From MFD09286-c1 sp963701015 (GTDB lineage: Bacteria; Bacteroidota; Bacteroidia; Bacteroidales; DTGW01), in NCBI GenBank assembly GCA_963701015.1, contig OY969556.1:3844001-3908000 (forward strand): a stretch of DNA of 64,000 bases, given 5' to 3'. Below the pieces are notes generated by a model, which was given only the letters and a program-made list of their open reading frames with translations, had not been told where the DNA came from and did no database searches. This document shows, piece after piece, positions 16,369-26,710 of the stretch (position 1 is the stretch's first letter; every line of letters starts with the position of its first letter). A program made the position numbers and the translations under genes.

Positions 16369-18165
16369 ATGCAGGATATAAGAAATATAGCAATTATTGC
16401 GCATGTCGACCATGGCAAAACAACCTTGGTTGATAAAATGATTATGCAGGGAAAGCTTTTTAAGGAGCATGAAAATCCTGGTGAATTAATCATGGATAGT
16501 AACGAACTGGAGAGAGAACGTGGGATTACAATCCTTGCAAAAAATGTTTCGGTAGTATATAAAAATACTAAAATAAACATTATAGATACTCCCGGCCACT
16601 CTGATTTTGGTGGAGAAGTTGAACGGGTATTAAATATGGCAGATGGTGTACTATTATTAGTAGATGCATTTGAAGGGACAATGCCGCAAACGCGTTTTGT
16701 TTTACAAAAAGCACTTGTATTAGGTTTAAAACCAATAGTAGTAATTAATAAGGTTGATAAACCCAATTGCAGACCAGATGAAGTTCATGAGCAGGTTTTT
16801 GATTTGATGTATAATCTTGATGCAACAGAAGATCAGCTCAACTTTCCAACAGTTTACGGTTCAAGTAAACAAGGCTGGATGAATACCGATTGGAAAAATC
16901 CGTCAACAGATATTACGCCATTGCTTGATGCAATTGTTGAGTTCATTCCTCCACCCAAACAATTGAAAGGTACTCCTCAACTTCTAATTACTTCTCTTGA
17001 TTACTCATCATATGTTGGACGTATTGCTGTTGGTAACCTACATAGGGGAACACTTAACGAAAACATGCAAGTAAGTCTGGTCAAGCGTAATCAATCAATT
17101 GTACGTACCCGTATTAAAGAACTATACGTTTTTGAAGGAATGGGTAAACGTAAAGTTACGACTGTTGAAGCAGGTGAAATTTGTGCAATTGTTGGTATAG
17201 ATGGTTTTGAAATCGGTGATACAATTGCTGATATTGAAAATCCAGAAGCTTTAGATCCGATTGCAGTTGATGAACCAACAATGAATATGTTGTTTACAAT
17301 TAACAATTCTCCTTTCTTTGGAAAAGAAGGTAAATTAGTTACTTCACGACATATAAAAGATCGGCTTGACAAAGAACTTGAAAAAAATCTAGCCTTACGC
17401 GTTGAAACCACTAATTCAGCAGATGCATTTTTGGTTTACGGAAGAGGTGTTCTTCACTTGTCAATTTTAATAGAAACAATGCGACGTGAAGGGCATGAAC
17501 TGCAAGTTGGTCAACCACAAGTAATAATTAAAGAAGTTGGCGGTGAAAAATGTGAACCTATTGAATTTTTAACAATTGATTTGCCTGAAGAATATTCTGG
17601 AACTGCAATTGATATGATTACTCGGAGAAAAGGCACCATGTTAAATATGGAACGCCGATCGGAACGAATACATTTGGAATTTGAAATTCCTTCACGTGGC
17701 ATAATAGGTCTTCGTAGTAATTTGCTTACAGCAACGGCAGGTGAGGCAATCATGGCGCACCGTTTTAAAGCTTTTGAACCATGGAAAGGGATAATTGAAC
17801 GCAGGAACAATGGTTCATTAATTGCCATTGAAACTGGCATGGCAATAGCTTTTTCACTTGATAAACTTCAGGATAGGGGTAAATTTTTTATATTCCCAGG
17901 TGAAGAAATATATGCTGGTCAGGTTATTGGTGAAAATAATAGAGGGGATGATTTAGGCATAAATGTTACTAAAACTAAAAAGCTAACAAATATGAGGGCT
18001 TCAGGTACTGACGATAAAGCCAAAATTGCCCCTCCAATACGTTTTAGTTTGGAAGAAGCACTGGAATATATTCAGGAAGATGAATATGTTGAAGTCACGC
18101 CAAAGTCAATTCGTTTGCGTAAAATTTTATTGGATGAAAACGAAAGGAAAAGACAATCGAAATAA
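16369..18165 (+). CDS. typA: Translational GTPase TypA/BipA
   Basis: A 598-residue ribosome-binding GTPase of the EF-G family that helps 50S assembly and stress growth. The G1 motif is AHVDHGKTT (residues 11-19), followed by RERGITILAKN, DTPGHSDFGGEVER and NKVDKP, then EF-G-like domains II, III and V and the TypA-specific C-terminal domain (LLTATAGEAIMAHRFKAFEPW). It stands alone on the plus strand, and its stop codon abuts the stop codon of the convergent yidD with no intervening base. Confidence 0.96.
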   Translation: MQDIRNIAIIAHVDHGKTTLVDKMIMQGKLFKEHENPGELIMDSNELERERGITILAKNVSVVYKNTKINIIDTPGHSDFGGEVERVLNMADGVLLLVDAFEGTMPQTRFVLQKALVLGLKPIVVINKVDKPNCRPDEVHEQVFDLMYNLDATEDQLNFPTVYGSSKQGWMNTDWKNPSTDITPLLDAIVEFIPPPKQLKGTPQLLITSLDYSSYVGRIAVGNLHRGTLNENMQVSLVKRNQSIVRTRIKELYVFEGMGKRKVTTVEAGEICAIVGIDGFEIGDTIADIENPEALDPIAVDEPTMNMLFTINNSPFFGKEGKLVTSRHIKDRLDKELEKNLALRVETTNSADAFLVYGRGVLHLSILIETMRREGHELQVGQPQVIIKEVGGEKCEPIEFLTIDLPEEYSGTAIDMITRRKGTMLNMERRSERIHLEFEIPSRGIIGLRSNLLTATAGEAIMAHRFKAFEPWKGIIERRNNGSLIAIETGMAIAFSLDKLQDRGKFFIFPGEEIYAGQVIGENNRGDDLGINVTKTKKLTNMRASGTDDKAKIAPPIRFSLEEALEYIQEDEYVEVTPKSIRLRKILLDENERKRQSK

Positions 18166-18405
18166 TTAAGGTACAGGATCATAACCACTACCACCCCAAG
18201 GATTACATGAAACAATTCGTTTAGTTGCCAACCATAAGCCTTTTATAGGCCCATATTTTTTTAAAGCTTCAATTGCATACACCGAACAAGTTGGTGTATA
18301 ACGACATGAATTTGGCAAAATTGGTGATAACAAATATTGATAGATTTTTATTGGGATAATCAAGAGCAATGAAATAAAGTAAAATATTTTTTTTATAATC
18401 TTCAT
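18166..18405 (-). CDS. yidD: Membrane protein insertion efficiency factor YidD
   Basis: A 79-residue member of the YidD family. The N-terminal amphipathic/hydrophobic helix is followed by the invariant CRYTPTCSVYAIEALKKYG and a C-terminal SCNPWGGSGYDPVP. YidD assists YidC-dependent insertion of inner-membrane proteins. It begins 3 bases after rnpA, the usual partner. Confidence 0.95.
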   Translation of the reverse strand: MKIIKKIFYFISLLLIIPIKIYQYLLSPILPNSCRYTPTCSVYAIEALKKYGPIKGLWLATKRIVSCNPWGGSGYDPVP

Positions 18406-18408
18406 AAA

Positions 18409-18807
18409 CTATTCATTTATTGTATTTTTCAGCTGGTCATCAATTAATTTCTTTAAATTTAAAATACTTTTCTTTAATGAATTATTTATTTGATCATATT
18501 CAACTAATTCATTTCCAATAAAATTAAAGGCAATTAGTAATTTATATTCTCCTAAATTTAAAGAATCGAATAATGTTTTATTAGTTCTATATGATTCACG
18601 CATTCGGCGCTTTAACAAGTTTCTATCAACAGCTTTTTTAAACCTTCGTTTAGTTACGTTAAACAATATTTGCAGTTTATCGTCATCTGCTTTTATCAAA
18701 CAAAAAGTTAATCGTAAAGGATAAGCAATAAATGAACTTCCATCTTTAAATAGTTTATCAATCAATATCCTACTGCAAAGCCTTTCAGCTTTTTTAAATG
18801 AATTCAT
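18409..18807 (-). CDS. rnpA: Ribonuclease P protein component
   Basis: A 132-residue basic protein with the RNase P protein signature: FLFNVTKRRFKKAVDRNLLKRRMRESYR, which carries the RNA-binding RNR-type motif. It assists the RNA subunit in cutting tRNA 5' leaders. In many bacteria rpmH lies just upstream; here the upstream gene is hemD, separated by a terminator, and rpmH is not in the window. Confidence 0.93.
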   Translation of the reverse strand: MNSFKKAERLCSRILIDKLFKDGSSFIAYPLRLTFCLIKADDDKLQILFNVTKRRFKKAVDRNLLKRRMRESYRTNKTLFDSLNLGEYKLLIAFNFIGNELVEYDQINNSLKKSILNLKKLIDDQLKNTINE

Positions 18808-18869
18808 AGATAACTATTTTAAATTGATGAAGAATTTAAAATTATAAAAAATATTATCTATTAATCTAA

Positions 18870-18895
18870 ATAAAAAAGGGAGAATTATATCTCCC
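18870..18895 (-). terminator. Intrinsic terminator after hemD
   Basis: On the minus strand GGGAGA and TCTCCC pair around a 6-nt loop and are followed by TTTTTTATTT. It starts 31 bases after the hemD stop and separates hemD from rnpA-yidD. Confidence 0.8.
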
Positions 18896-18925
18896 AATCT
18901 ATTTTTAGAATAATTATTTATTAAC

Positions 18926-19684
18926 CTATTTGCTCTTGCAATTTTTATTAAATTCCTTAATAAATATATCTAACGCCATTGTCATAGAAGGGGCTTCAGG
19001 AATTGGAGCATGGATATCGAGTTTGAGTCCGGCTTCCTTAGCAGCTTTAGCAGTTGCATCTCCAAACGAAGCAATTTTAATATCGTTTTGCTCAAAGTTC
19101 GGGAAATTATGAAATAATGATTTAATTCCGGCAGGATTATAAAATACTAAAATATCATAATCGATTTTTGATAAATCAGTTAAATCACTCGAAACTGTTC
19201 TATACAAAACGGCTTTCGTATATTTCATTTTAAGCCTATCAAACAACATAGGTATTTCAGGCTTATGATTATCAGATAAGGGTATAAGGTATGATTCTTC
19301 CTTATTCTTTAATAGTACGTCTTCAATATCAACTAAAGAACTTTTGCCATGAAATATTTTACGCTTTCGGTAAACAATATATTTCTGAAGATAAAATGCA
19401 ACCGATTCAGAAGTACAAAAATACTTCATAGTATCTGGCACTGTAATCCTTAATTCTTCACAAATTCTGAAAAAATGATCGATTGCAGTTTTACTAGAAA
19501 ATACTATTGCAGAATGTTCAAGGATGTCAATTCGTGATTGCCTAAAATCCTTTGCTGATAAACCTTCAACATGGCTAAATGGCCTAAAGTCAATCTTAAC
19601 ATTATTTTTTGTAGCAAGCTCACGATAAGGTGACTTTTCGTTTTCTGGCTCCGGCTGTGATACAAGAATTTTCTTGATTTTCAA
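18926..19684 (-). CDS. hemD: Uroporphyrinogen-III synthase
   Basis: A 252-residue protein of the HemD fold, which closes hydroxymethylbilane to uroporphyrinogen III in heme synthesis. Family cues are the start KKILVSQPEPENEKSPYRELA, the middle AIVFSSKTAIDHFF and the second-domain DILVFYNPAGIKSLF ... IASFGDATAKAAKEAG. HemD proteins are poorly conserved, but this pattern and its place after a DUF4271 gene are typical for Bacteroidota. The start is TTG 19684, as no ATG is available before SQPEP. Confidence 0.88.
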   Translation of the reverse strand: MKIKKILVSQPEPENEKSPYRELATKNNVKIDFRPFSHVEGLSAKDFRQSRIDILEHSAIVFSSKTAIDHFFRICEELRITVPDTMKYFCTSESVAFYLQKYIVYRKRKIFHGKSSLVDIEDVLLKNKEESYLIPLSDNHKPEIPMLFDRLKMKYTKAVLYRTVSSDLTDLSKIDYDILVFYNPAGIKSLFHNFPNFEQNDIKIASFGDATAKAAKEAGLKLDIHAPIPEAPSMTMALDIFIKEFNKNCKSK

Positions 19685-19722
19685 TTTTGTAAATTTTTAA
19701 TTTTATAACTTGATATACAAGC

Positions 19723-20718
19723 TTATACAACTTTGTTGAATAACTTGTACAGCAACATTATTGGTAAAAATTCGACTACGCAAAGGTATAAAATCCAATA
19801 AAATAATAAAATATCTTTTTGCAACATTATTTTGGTAGTCCTGAAAATACTAAGAATATAGAATGAAAAAATTATTATAATCCCTATTAATAGGCATATG
19901 GGTCGATATTGATCAGAAATAAACGGAACAATAGATACAATGGGTAAAATAAACAACCCAATTGCTTTATAATATGAAAATATATTATGAATATATTCAT
20001 TAAATGCAGAAATATGATTTAAAATAAATCCAATTATTTTATTAACAACATATTTAAAAAAGAAAATCCCAATAATAAACAAAAAGCAATAAAATATTAA
20101 TAGGAATTGATTATTCACCATAAATTCTGGCTTAAAATACTGAAGAAGAAAATAACAAAAAATTCCACCTGATAAAACAAAAATTAAATTACAAGCATAG
20201 AAAAGCCTGGCAATTAATGAATTATGATCCCTAAAAAGTTTTAGTGCTTCAGTATAATAAATTACGGATTCAAGTAATTGATTTAAATATTTACCAAAAG
20301 ATATTTTTATCCAAGCTAATAATGAAAAAGTAAAAAGTAATATAAAAAGTAAAAAATTTTGAAATCCAATTGAAAACCCAAATTGATGCAAATTATTAGA
20401 AATTAAGTTATTGTTGGTTAGCTTAAAACTATCAACTTCAGCAGTAGAATAAATAAGTTTATTTTTTAAATGTGCGATATCAATAATATTTTTTGTTTTT
20501 AGAAAATCACTCCAATTTGTTTGTATATAAAACTTATCATAATTTACTTCAGGATTTGTTTCCCATCTTTTTACAATTACATGAGAATTAACAAAATATA
20601 AAACTTTTTGTGGTGCAATTATTTGAACAGAATTATTTACCGGAACATTAACGTTTCTATTAATAGAACTGCTATCATGCGTCTTAATTACAGTATCTTT
20701 AAATATAGTATCCTGCAT
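19723..20718 (-). CDS. DUF4271 family membrane protein
   Basis: A 331-residue protein with a soluble N-terminal third (residues 1-120, including a WSDFLKTKN block) and about seven membrane helices from residue 125 onward, several rich in Phe and Ile. DUF4271 is confined to Bacteroidota and is usually encoded just upstream of hemD, as here with a 38-base gap. Its function is unknown to me. The assignment rests on the topology, length and neighbourhood more than on a sharp motif. Confidence 0.75.
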   Translation of the reverse strand: MQDTIFKDTVIKTHDSSSINRNVNVPVNNSVQIIAPQKVLYFVNSHVIVKRWETNPEVNYDKFYIQTNWSDFLKTKNIIDIAHLKNKLIYSTAEVDSFKLTNNNLISNNLHQFGFSIGFQNFLLFILLFTFSLLAWIKISFGKYLNQLLESVIYYTEALKLFRDHNSLIARLFYACNLIFVLSGGIFCYFLLQYFKPEFMVNNQFLLIFYCFLFIIGIFFFKYVVNKIIGFILNHISAFNEYIHNIFSYYKAIGLFILPIVSIVPFISDQYRPICLLIGIIIIFSFYILSIFRTTKIMLQKDILLFYWILYLCVVEFLPIMLLYKLFNKVV

Positions 20719-20726
20719 AAAATGAA

Positions 20727-21062
20727 TTAAATATTACGGTTTAGTTTTGGGTTTTGTTTATGCCTATCCAAATCACGTTTGGTTTTTTTTTCAATATTTT
20801 CCTGAATTGCAGTAGTTAAATCAATGCCAGTTTGATTGGCAATACAGGTAACAACAAAAATAACATCAGCCAATTCATCACCTAAATTTTTAGCCAAATC
20901 ACTATTTTTAGATGATTGTTCTCCATAAACCCTGGCTATAATCCTAGCAACTTCTCCTACTTCTTCGGTAAGGATTGCCATATTTGTAAGTTCGTTAAAA
21001 TACCTTACTCCATATTCTTTAATCCAATTATCAACATCTGTTTGTAATTCTTGTATTGTCAT
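20727..21062 (-). CDS. MazG-like nucleotide pyrophosphohydrolase
   Basis: A 111-residue all-alpha NTP-PPase domain. The metal-binding glutamates are in LTEEVGEVARIIAR (ExxE) and the paired acidic motif is GDELADVIFVV (ExxD). Single-domain MazG-like proteins hydrolyse nucleoside triphosphates, often aberrant ones, to monophosphates. Its ATGA start overlaps the dtd stop by 4 bases. Confidence 0.9.
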   Translation of the reverse strand: MTIQELQTDVDNWIKEYGVRYFNELTNMAILTEEVGEVARIIARVYGEQSSKNSDLAKNLGDELADVIFVVTCIANQTGIDLTTAIQENIEKKTKRDLDRHKQNPKLNRNI

Positions 21063-21511
21063 TCTTTATTTTTTGAATCCATCAATATTGTAACTGGTCC
21101 GTCATTTAAAAGTTTAACTTGCATATCTGCACCAAACTCTCCTGTCTTTAGCTTATCTGAAAAAATATTTTTTAATTCAGAAATAAAAGTATTATAAATA
21201 TTTACGGCTTTTTCAGGTTTTAATGCCCTGCTATATGAAGGCCTATTTCCTTTTTTAGTACTTGCATGTAAAGTAAATTGACTAATTACTAATATTTCAC
21301 CATAAATATCAGTTATGCTTAAGTTCATAATTCCATTTTCATCATTAAAAATGCGAAGGTTAGTAATTTTTTTGATTAGCCAATTAATATCATCATCATA
21401 ATCAAGTTCCTCAATTCCCACAAAAATTAATAACCCAGCGCCAATTTCATTGTAAATTAATTTATTAATAATAACACTTGCATTTAAAACTCGTTGAATT
21501 ACTATTCTCAT
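21059..21511 (-). CDS. dtd: D-aminoacyl-tRNA deacylase
   Basis: A 150-residue enzyme that removes D-amino acids and glycine mischarged on tRNA. The family hallmarks are MRIVIQRVLNASV at the start, the SQFTL motif in ILVISQFTLHAST, and the cross-subunit Gly-Pro motif in LLNDGPVTILMDS. It is the first gene of the minus-strand run dtd-mazG-DUF4271-hemD and is divergent from the AsmA-like gene. Confidence 0.95.
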   Translation of the reverse strand: MRIVIQRVLNASVIINKLIYNEIGAGLLIFVGIEELDYDDDINWLIKKITNLRIFNDENGIMNLSITDIYGEILVISQFTLHASTKKGNRPSYSRALKPEKAVNIYNTFISELKNIFSDKLKTGEFGADMQVKLLNDGPVTILMDSKNKE

Positions 21512-21553
21512 TTTTAAACAATTTGTCTAATATTGCAACTAGGCTGCTTGAAT

Positions 21554-24151
21554 ATGACAAAGATAAAACATATGAATTTTAAACTAATCAAAGTGATTAA
21601 AAGATTTCTTATTTTCATTTTGAGTCTAATTTCTTTTGTAATTCTTTCTTTATTCATTATTTCATATTTTTATGGAGATAAAATATGTTCATATGTTATT
21701 AACGAAATAAATAAAAATATAACTACACAAATAACGGTAGAAAAGACAAAATTTGAATTATTTCATTATTTCCCAGACGCTTCAATCCGATTATCAAATG
21801 TTACAATAAAACCTAATAAAGAATTCAATTTTCAGCCACATGAAATTTCAAATTCTAAAAATGTATTATTTGTTAGGGAAATATCATTGAAGCTAAACTT
21901 TTTTAAACTATTTAAAAATATATATATCATTAAAGGTATAATAGTTAAAGATGGTTATTTAAATATTATTTACGATAAAAATAATAAGGAGAATTATAAA
22001 TTTTGGAGTAATAAACGTGAAGGAAATATCAATTTAAATATTCGAAAAATTTCATTAATAAATTTGAAAATCAATTATTATAAGGACAGTATTTACATAA
22101 ATTCAAAATTTGAAAATTTTACATTAAATGGTATTTTGAATACAAATGAATTCATGGCAAATCTTCAATGTAAAATTGATACAATAAATTATTTTGGATT
22201 TAAAAAAGAATATTCAATTAAACGTCCGATATACTTCGAAGCGACAATTGAAAATGATAGTTTAAGATTTGGTATTCAAAAGTGGTCAATTCTTAAAATT
22301 GATAAAAACAAACTTTACCTAAATGGCAAGGTATCAAAACATTTCCCTTATAATTTCACATTAGAATTAAGGGCTGAAAATCTAAATTTACAATTGTTAA
22401 ATAATTTCCCCGAAATTAAAATTCCATCTAATTTTAAAATTATAGAAGGTAATTGCACATTTTCTTCTAAAATAAACGGAAATTTCAATTCAATTAATAA
22501 TAGTAATGTTGAAATTAATGCTTCAATTAATAAATCTAAAGTAAAATATAATAATAATTTATTCAAATTAAAACAATGTTTTTTAAAATTTTCAAAAATT
22601 AATTCCGATCAATCTATCGAAATAGAATTAACCAAAGGTTATTTTAATGCTTCAGAATTTTCATTAAATACTAAATATAACATATCTAAAAATCAATTCG
22701 AGGTAATTAATTCCAGAGTTATTATTAATATGACGGACTTATCTTCAATTTTCCCCAATGAAAAGCTAAAAATATATTCGGGTATTGCTAAATTAAATAT
22801 TGAATTAAATAAAAGAGGAAGCACCATTTATAATTCTGAAACCCAAAACCTAAATTGTTATGTTTTAAATGTAGATTGCAACATTGAAAATTTAAATTTA
22901 ATTGACTCAATAAATGATTTAAAGATTAGCAAGTTAAATACTAAAATGCAATTAAAAGATAATACATTATATTTTTCGACATTAAAGAGTAATATTAATA
23001 ATGTTGATCTTCAAATGAATGGTAATATTGAAAATATTAATAGTATTGTAAATGATTCAATTAAGTATATTTATCTTAATGGAAATATCAAGACAAATAA
23101 ATTGAATTTAAAAACTTTATTTAATCCTAAAAAAGATGTTAAAAATAATAAAGTAATTATTCATTCCTACCTGAATTTTGAATCGGATACAATTCAATAT
23201 GATAAATTATTATTATTCAATACAAAATGTAATGTATCTTATGATAATACTTTAATTAATATTGATAAACTAAGAACATCATTATTGAATGGAAAAATTG
23301 AAGAAGGGTTTATAAAAATTGGAAATACTCATAAAATAACAGAAGTTCGTACATCCTTGTATTGCAATAATATAAGTATTTCAGAACTATTTAGAACATT
23401 TGATAATTTTGGACAAAATGAAATTACTTTCGAAAATTTTGACGGAAATTTAAATTCAAAGATAAATGCCAATTTATATTTTGATGCTGAGAACAAATTT
23501 GATAAATATAAATCTGAAATTAATACTTCATTAAGTATTTCAAATGGTAAATTAACTAATTTTAAGCCTCTTTACAGCCTATCAAAGTTTATTTCAGTTG
23601 ATGAATTAAGCAATTTAAGATTTGATAAACTTAATAATACCATTACAATTAATAATAATTTAATTGTTATTCCAACTATGGTTATTAAAACTTCTGCCTT
23701 TGATCTTACTGTTTCCGGAATTCATTCATTGGATAATGTTTATGAGTATCATTTTAAAGTATTACTTTCTGATTTTTTGTTCAGAAAATCTGCTAAAAAA
23801 AGAAAAGAGAACACAGAATTTGGTAAAATTGAAGAAGATACTATCGGCAGAACAAGTTTATATCTTAAACTAATAGGACATGATGAAGATTATCATTATA
23901 GTTACGATACTAAATTTGCAATGAAATCATTTTCACAAAAAATGAAAAATGAAAAAATTGAGTTAAAGAAAATTTTTAAGGAGGAATTCGGTTTATATAA
24001 AAAAGATACCACACTAAAAATTAACAAAGAGAAAAAAAACTCAAAACTTCAAATTGAATATTCCGATGATTCTATTTATCCACAACAAATCGAAAATAAA
24101 AAAGTAAAGAAGAAAACACAGAAGCAAAAAATTGAATGGAAAGATCAATAA
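21554..24151 (+). CDS. AsmA-like family protein
   Basis: About 865 residues. I start at ATG 21554 (MTKIKHMNFK); an upstream TTG is possible but overlaps the divergent promoter area, and ATG 21572 is also possible. One N-terminal membrane helix (FLIFILSLISFVILSLFIISYF) is followed by an AsmA N-terminal region with the typical ITVEKTKFELFHYFPDASIRLSNVTIKP, then a very long beta-rich, Asn/Ile/Lys-rich stretch and a basic tail. AsmA-like proteins are periplasmic bridges linked to phospholipid transport or outer-membrane assembly. The gene is followed 11 bases later by a histidine kinase gene. Confidence 0.8.
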   Translation: MTKIKHMNFKLIKVIKRFLIFILSLISFVILSLFIISYFYGDKICSYVINEINKNITTQITVEKTKFELFHYFPDASIRLSNVTIKPNKEFNFQPHEISNSKNVLFVREISLKLNFFKLFKNIYIIKGIIVKDGYLNIIYDKNNKENYKFWSNKREGNINLNIRKISLINLKINYYKDSIYINSKFENFTLNGILNTNEFMANLQCKIDTINYFGFKKEYSIKRPIYFEATIENDSLRFGIQKWSILKIDKNKLYLNGKVSKHFPYNFTLELRAENLNLQLLNNFPEIKIPSNFKIIEGNCTFSSKINGNFNSINNSNVEINASINKSKVKYNNNLFKLKQCFLKFSKINSDQSIEIELTKGYFNASEFSLNTKYNISKNQFEVINSRVIINMTDLSSIFPNEKLKIYSGIAKLNIELNKRGSTIYNSETQNLNCYVLNVDCNIENLNLIDSINDLKISKLNTKMQLKDNTLYFSTLKSNINNVDLQMNGNIENINSIVNDSIKYIYLNGNIKTNKLNLKTLFNPKKDVKNNKVIIHSYLNFESDTIQYDKLLLFNTKCNVSYDNTLINIDKLRTSLLNGKIEEGFIKIGNTHKITEVRTSLYCNNISISELFRTFDNFGQNEITFENFDGNLNSKINANLYFDAENKFDKYKSEINTSLSISNGKLTNFKPLYSLSKFISVDELSNLRFDKLNNTITINNNLIVIPTMVIKTSAFDLTVSGIHSLDNVYEYHFKVLLSDFLFRKSAKKRKENTEFGKIEEDTIGRTSLYLKLIGHDEDYHYSYDTKFAMKSFSQKMKNEKIELKKIFKEEFGLYKKDTTLKINKEKKNSKLQIEYSDDSIYPQQIENKKVKKKTQKQKIEWKDQ

Positions 24152-24162
24152 AATTATAAATA

Positions 24163-25317
24163 ATGGGACTTTATAACAAAAAACAATGGTGGAAAATTAT
24201 CTTGTTATTGATTGCGATTATAATTGGAATTTCATCACTCTATTACACAAACTTATTGGTAAAAAAATTATCTTTTGAAGAAAAAAAGAAGGTTGAATTA
24301 TGGGCAAATGCAACTAAAGAATTAGGTGATGCATCATTATCAGGTAAGGATTTTGGTTTTTTATTAGCTGTTATTCAAAACAATACTACTGTACCTGTAA
24401 TATTAACCGATTCAGGTGGAAATGTCATTTCACAGCGAAACCTCGATTCAATTAAAGCTTTAGATAAAAATTATGTGAAAGCGCAACTTGCTTTGATGAA
24501 AAAAGGTGGAAAATTTATTAAAATTGATATTGCTGATAATAATTGCAATTATATTTATTATACTGATTCATACCTACTTCAACAGTTGACTTATTATCCT
24601 TATATTCAACTTGGCGTAATTCTGCTTTTTATATTTGTTGCATATTTGGCTTTCAGTTCATCACGAAAAGCTGAACAGAACAAAGTTTGGGTTGGTTTGA
24701 CAAAAGAAACTGCCCATCAACTGGGCACGCCTACTTCTTCATTATTGGCATGGACTGAACTTCTAAAAGAAAAAGTACCTGAAAAGGAATTGGTTTATGA
24801 ACTTGAAAAGGACGTAAACCGACTTGAAATAATTACTGACAGATTTTCAAAAATTGGTTCAAAACCGACATTAAAAAATGTTGAATTGATTGCAGTTATA
24901 AATTCAGCAATAAAATATTTAAAAAGCAGGACAAGTGAAAAAATTGAATTTAAAATTGAATCTGATGCGTCATCAATAAATATTCCGCTTAGCCAGTCGC
25001 TTTTTGAATGGGTAATTGAAAATTTATGTAAAAATGCCGTAGATGCTATTCAGGACCATGGGATCATATCAATTTCAATAAAACATATTAAAAATAAAGT
25101 TGTTATTGATATTAACGATACCGGTAAAGGTATTCCTAAATCGAAATACAAAACAGTTTTTAAGCCAGGTTTTACAACTAAAGCACGTGGTTGGGGGCTA
25201 GGGTTATCTTTAGCAAAAAGAATTATTGAAAATTATCATAATGGGAAAATTTTTGTATTATCATCGGAACTCAATAAAGGTACAACTTTCAGAATATTAT
25301 TAAAAAATGAACGTTAG
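24163..25317 (+). CDS. Sensor histidine kinase
   Basis: A 384-residue membrane kinase. Helices lie at about residues 11-30 and 147-165, enclosing a periplasmic region of about 115 residues. The H-box is ETAHQLGTPTSSL with phospho-acceptor H185, an unusual variant of HELRTPL, and the ATPase domain shows NLCKNAVDAI, DTGKGIPKS and GWGLGLSLAKRI. No response regulator gene is directly adjacent; the orphan receiver at 26711 is the nearest candidate partner. The stop overlaps the following gene by 11 bases. Confidence 0.93.
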   Translation: MGLYNKKQWWKIILLLIAIIIGISSLYYTNLLVKKLSFEEKKKVELWANATKELGDASLSGKDFGFLLAVIQNNTTVPVILTDSGGNVISQRNLDSIKALDKNYVKAQLALMKKGGKFIKIDIADNNCNYIYYTDSYLLQQLTYYPYIQLGVILLFIFVAYLAFSSSRKAEQNKVWVGLTKETAHQLGTPTSSLLAWTELLKEKVPEKELVYELEKDVNRLEIITDRFSKIGSKPTLKNVELIAVINSAIKYLKSRTSEKIEFKIESDASSINIPLSQSLFEWVIENLCKNAVDAIQDHGIISISIKHIKNKVVIDINDTGKGIPKSKYKTVFKPGFTTKARGWGLGLSLAKRIIENYHNGKIFVLSSELNKGTTFRILLKNER

Positions 25318-26557
25318 TAGAAAAGATATTGAGTTATTAGCGCCTGTTGGTTCATATGAAACATTGGCCGCAGCAATTCAGGCAAAAGCTGATTCTGTTT
25401 ATTTTGGAATTGGGAGTTTAAATATGCGCTCAAAATCAACCAATAATTTTGATGCCAATGATCTTGAAAAAATAGTTGAAATATGCAGTACAAACAATAC
25501 AAAATCATATGTTACCTTAAATACGGTAATTTATGATAATGATATTGATGAAATGAAGCGGACTATTGAATTCTGTAAAAAGAAAGGTGTAAATGCCATT
25601 ATTGCATCAGATTTAGCTGTTTTAAATTATGCCAAATCAATAAATATTGAAATTCATATTTCAACCCAACAAAATGTTTCAAATTTCGAAGCAGTAAAAT
25701 TCTTTTCACAATATGCTGATGTTATAGTTTTGGCACGCGAACTAAATTTAACACAAGTAGATGCAATATTTAAAAAAATTATTGAAAATAACATAGTTGA
25801 ACCTTCTGGAAAACCTATTAAAATTGAAATGTTTGCACATGGAGCATTGTGCATGGCTATTTCAGGCAAATGTTATTTAAGTCTCCATGAATATAACCAT
25901 TCAGCTAACAGAGGCGAATGTTTTCAAATTTGCCGAAGATCATACACCGTCACTGATAATGAAACAAATGCCCAACTTGAAGTTGATAATGAATATATTA
26001 TGTCACCAAAAGACCTTTCAACCATAGGTTTTATAAATAAAATGATTGACAGTGGGGTAAGGGTTTTTAAAATTGAAGGACGAGCACGTTCAGCCGAATA
26101 TGTAAAAACAGTAATAGAAAGTTACAATGAAGCATTTCAAGCCTATTTTTCAAATACTTATGATGAGGTAATAATTCAAAAACTAAAAGAAAAGCTTTCA
26201 ACAGTATATAACAGAGGTTTTTGGGAAGGGTATTATTTAGGTCAAAAATTGGGTGAATGGAGCAACATTTATGGTTCAAAAGCCACAAAAAAGAAAGTTT
26301 ATATCGGGAAAAACCTCAACTATTTTTCGAATATTAATGTTGCTGAATTTATTGTTGAAACCGGAAGTCTGCAATTGAACGATGAAATATTAATAATTGG
26401 ACCAACAACTGGAGTAATTGAAACAACAATTAGTGAAATTCGTATTAATTTAATTCCCGTTAATATAACTAATAAAGGCGAAAAATTTTCTATTCCAGTA
26501 TCTACTCAAATTAGACGATCTGATAAACTTTATAAACTTATCCCAAATCAAAATTAA
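25307..26557 (+). CDS. U32 family protein (TrhP/YegQ-like tRNA hydroxylation type)
   Basis: A 416-residue protein. The U32 core begins ELLAPVGSYETLAAAIQAKADSVYFG, and the central block has four cysteines in ALCMAISGKC and GECFQICRR, which in this family hold an iron-sulfur cluster. The rest includes YIMSPKDLSTIGF and VFKIEGRARSAEYV, followed by a C-terminal beta-domain. Members called peptidase U32 are now known mostly as O2-independent hydroxylation proteins for tRNA uridine or ubiquinone; I infer the tRNA type from the C-terminal domain, without certainty. It overlaps the kinase gene by 11 bases. Confidence 0.85.
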   Translation: MNVSRKDIELLAPVGSYETLAAAIQAKADSVYFGIGSLNMRSKSTNNFDANDLEKIVEICSTNNTKSYVTLNTVIYDNDIDEMKRTIEFCKKKGVNAIIASDLAVLNYAKSINIEIHISTQQNVSNFEAVKFFSQYADVIVLARELNLTQVDAIFKKIIENNIVEPSGKPIKIEMFAHGALCMAISGKCYLSLHEYNHSANRGECFQICRRSYTVTDNETNAQLEVDNEYIMSPKDLSTIGFINKMIDSGVRVFKIEGRARSAEYVKTVIESYNEAFQAYFSNTYDEVIIQKLKEKLSTVYNRGFWEGYYLGQKLGEWSNIYGSKATKKKVYIGKNLNYFSNINVAEFIVETGSLQLNDEILIIGPTTGVIETTISEIRINLIPVNITNKGEKFSIPVSTQIRRSDKLYKLIPNQN

Positions 26558-26710
26558 TTGCCAAATATTTAAATTCGTTTGCGTATATTTATTTCTCTAA
26601 AAATATAAACTATATATAGTTGGTTATTTGATAATTAGATTAATTAATATTTACAAATTATCAATACATTTAGGCAAACTAATTTAAATTAAATTTTCTA
26701 TTCAATACCA

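Noticed and set aside
25307..26557. Calling the U32 protein a protease
   Set aside because: The name is historical; four cysteines and the domain layout fit the iron-sulfur tRNA or quinone hydroxylation group.
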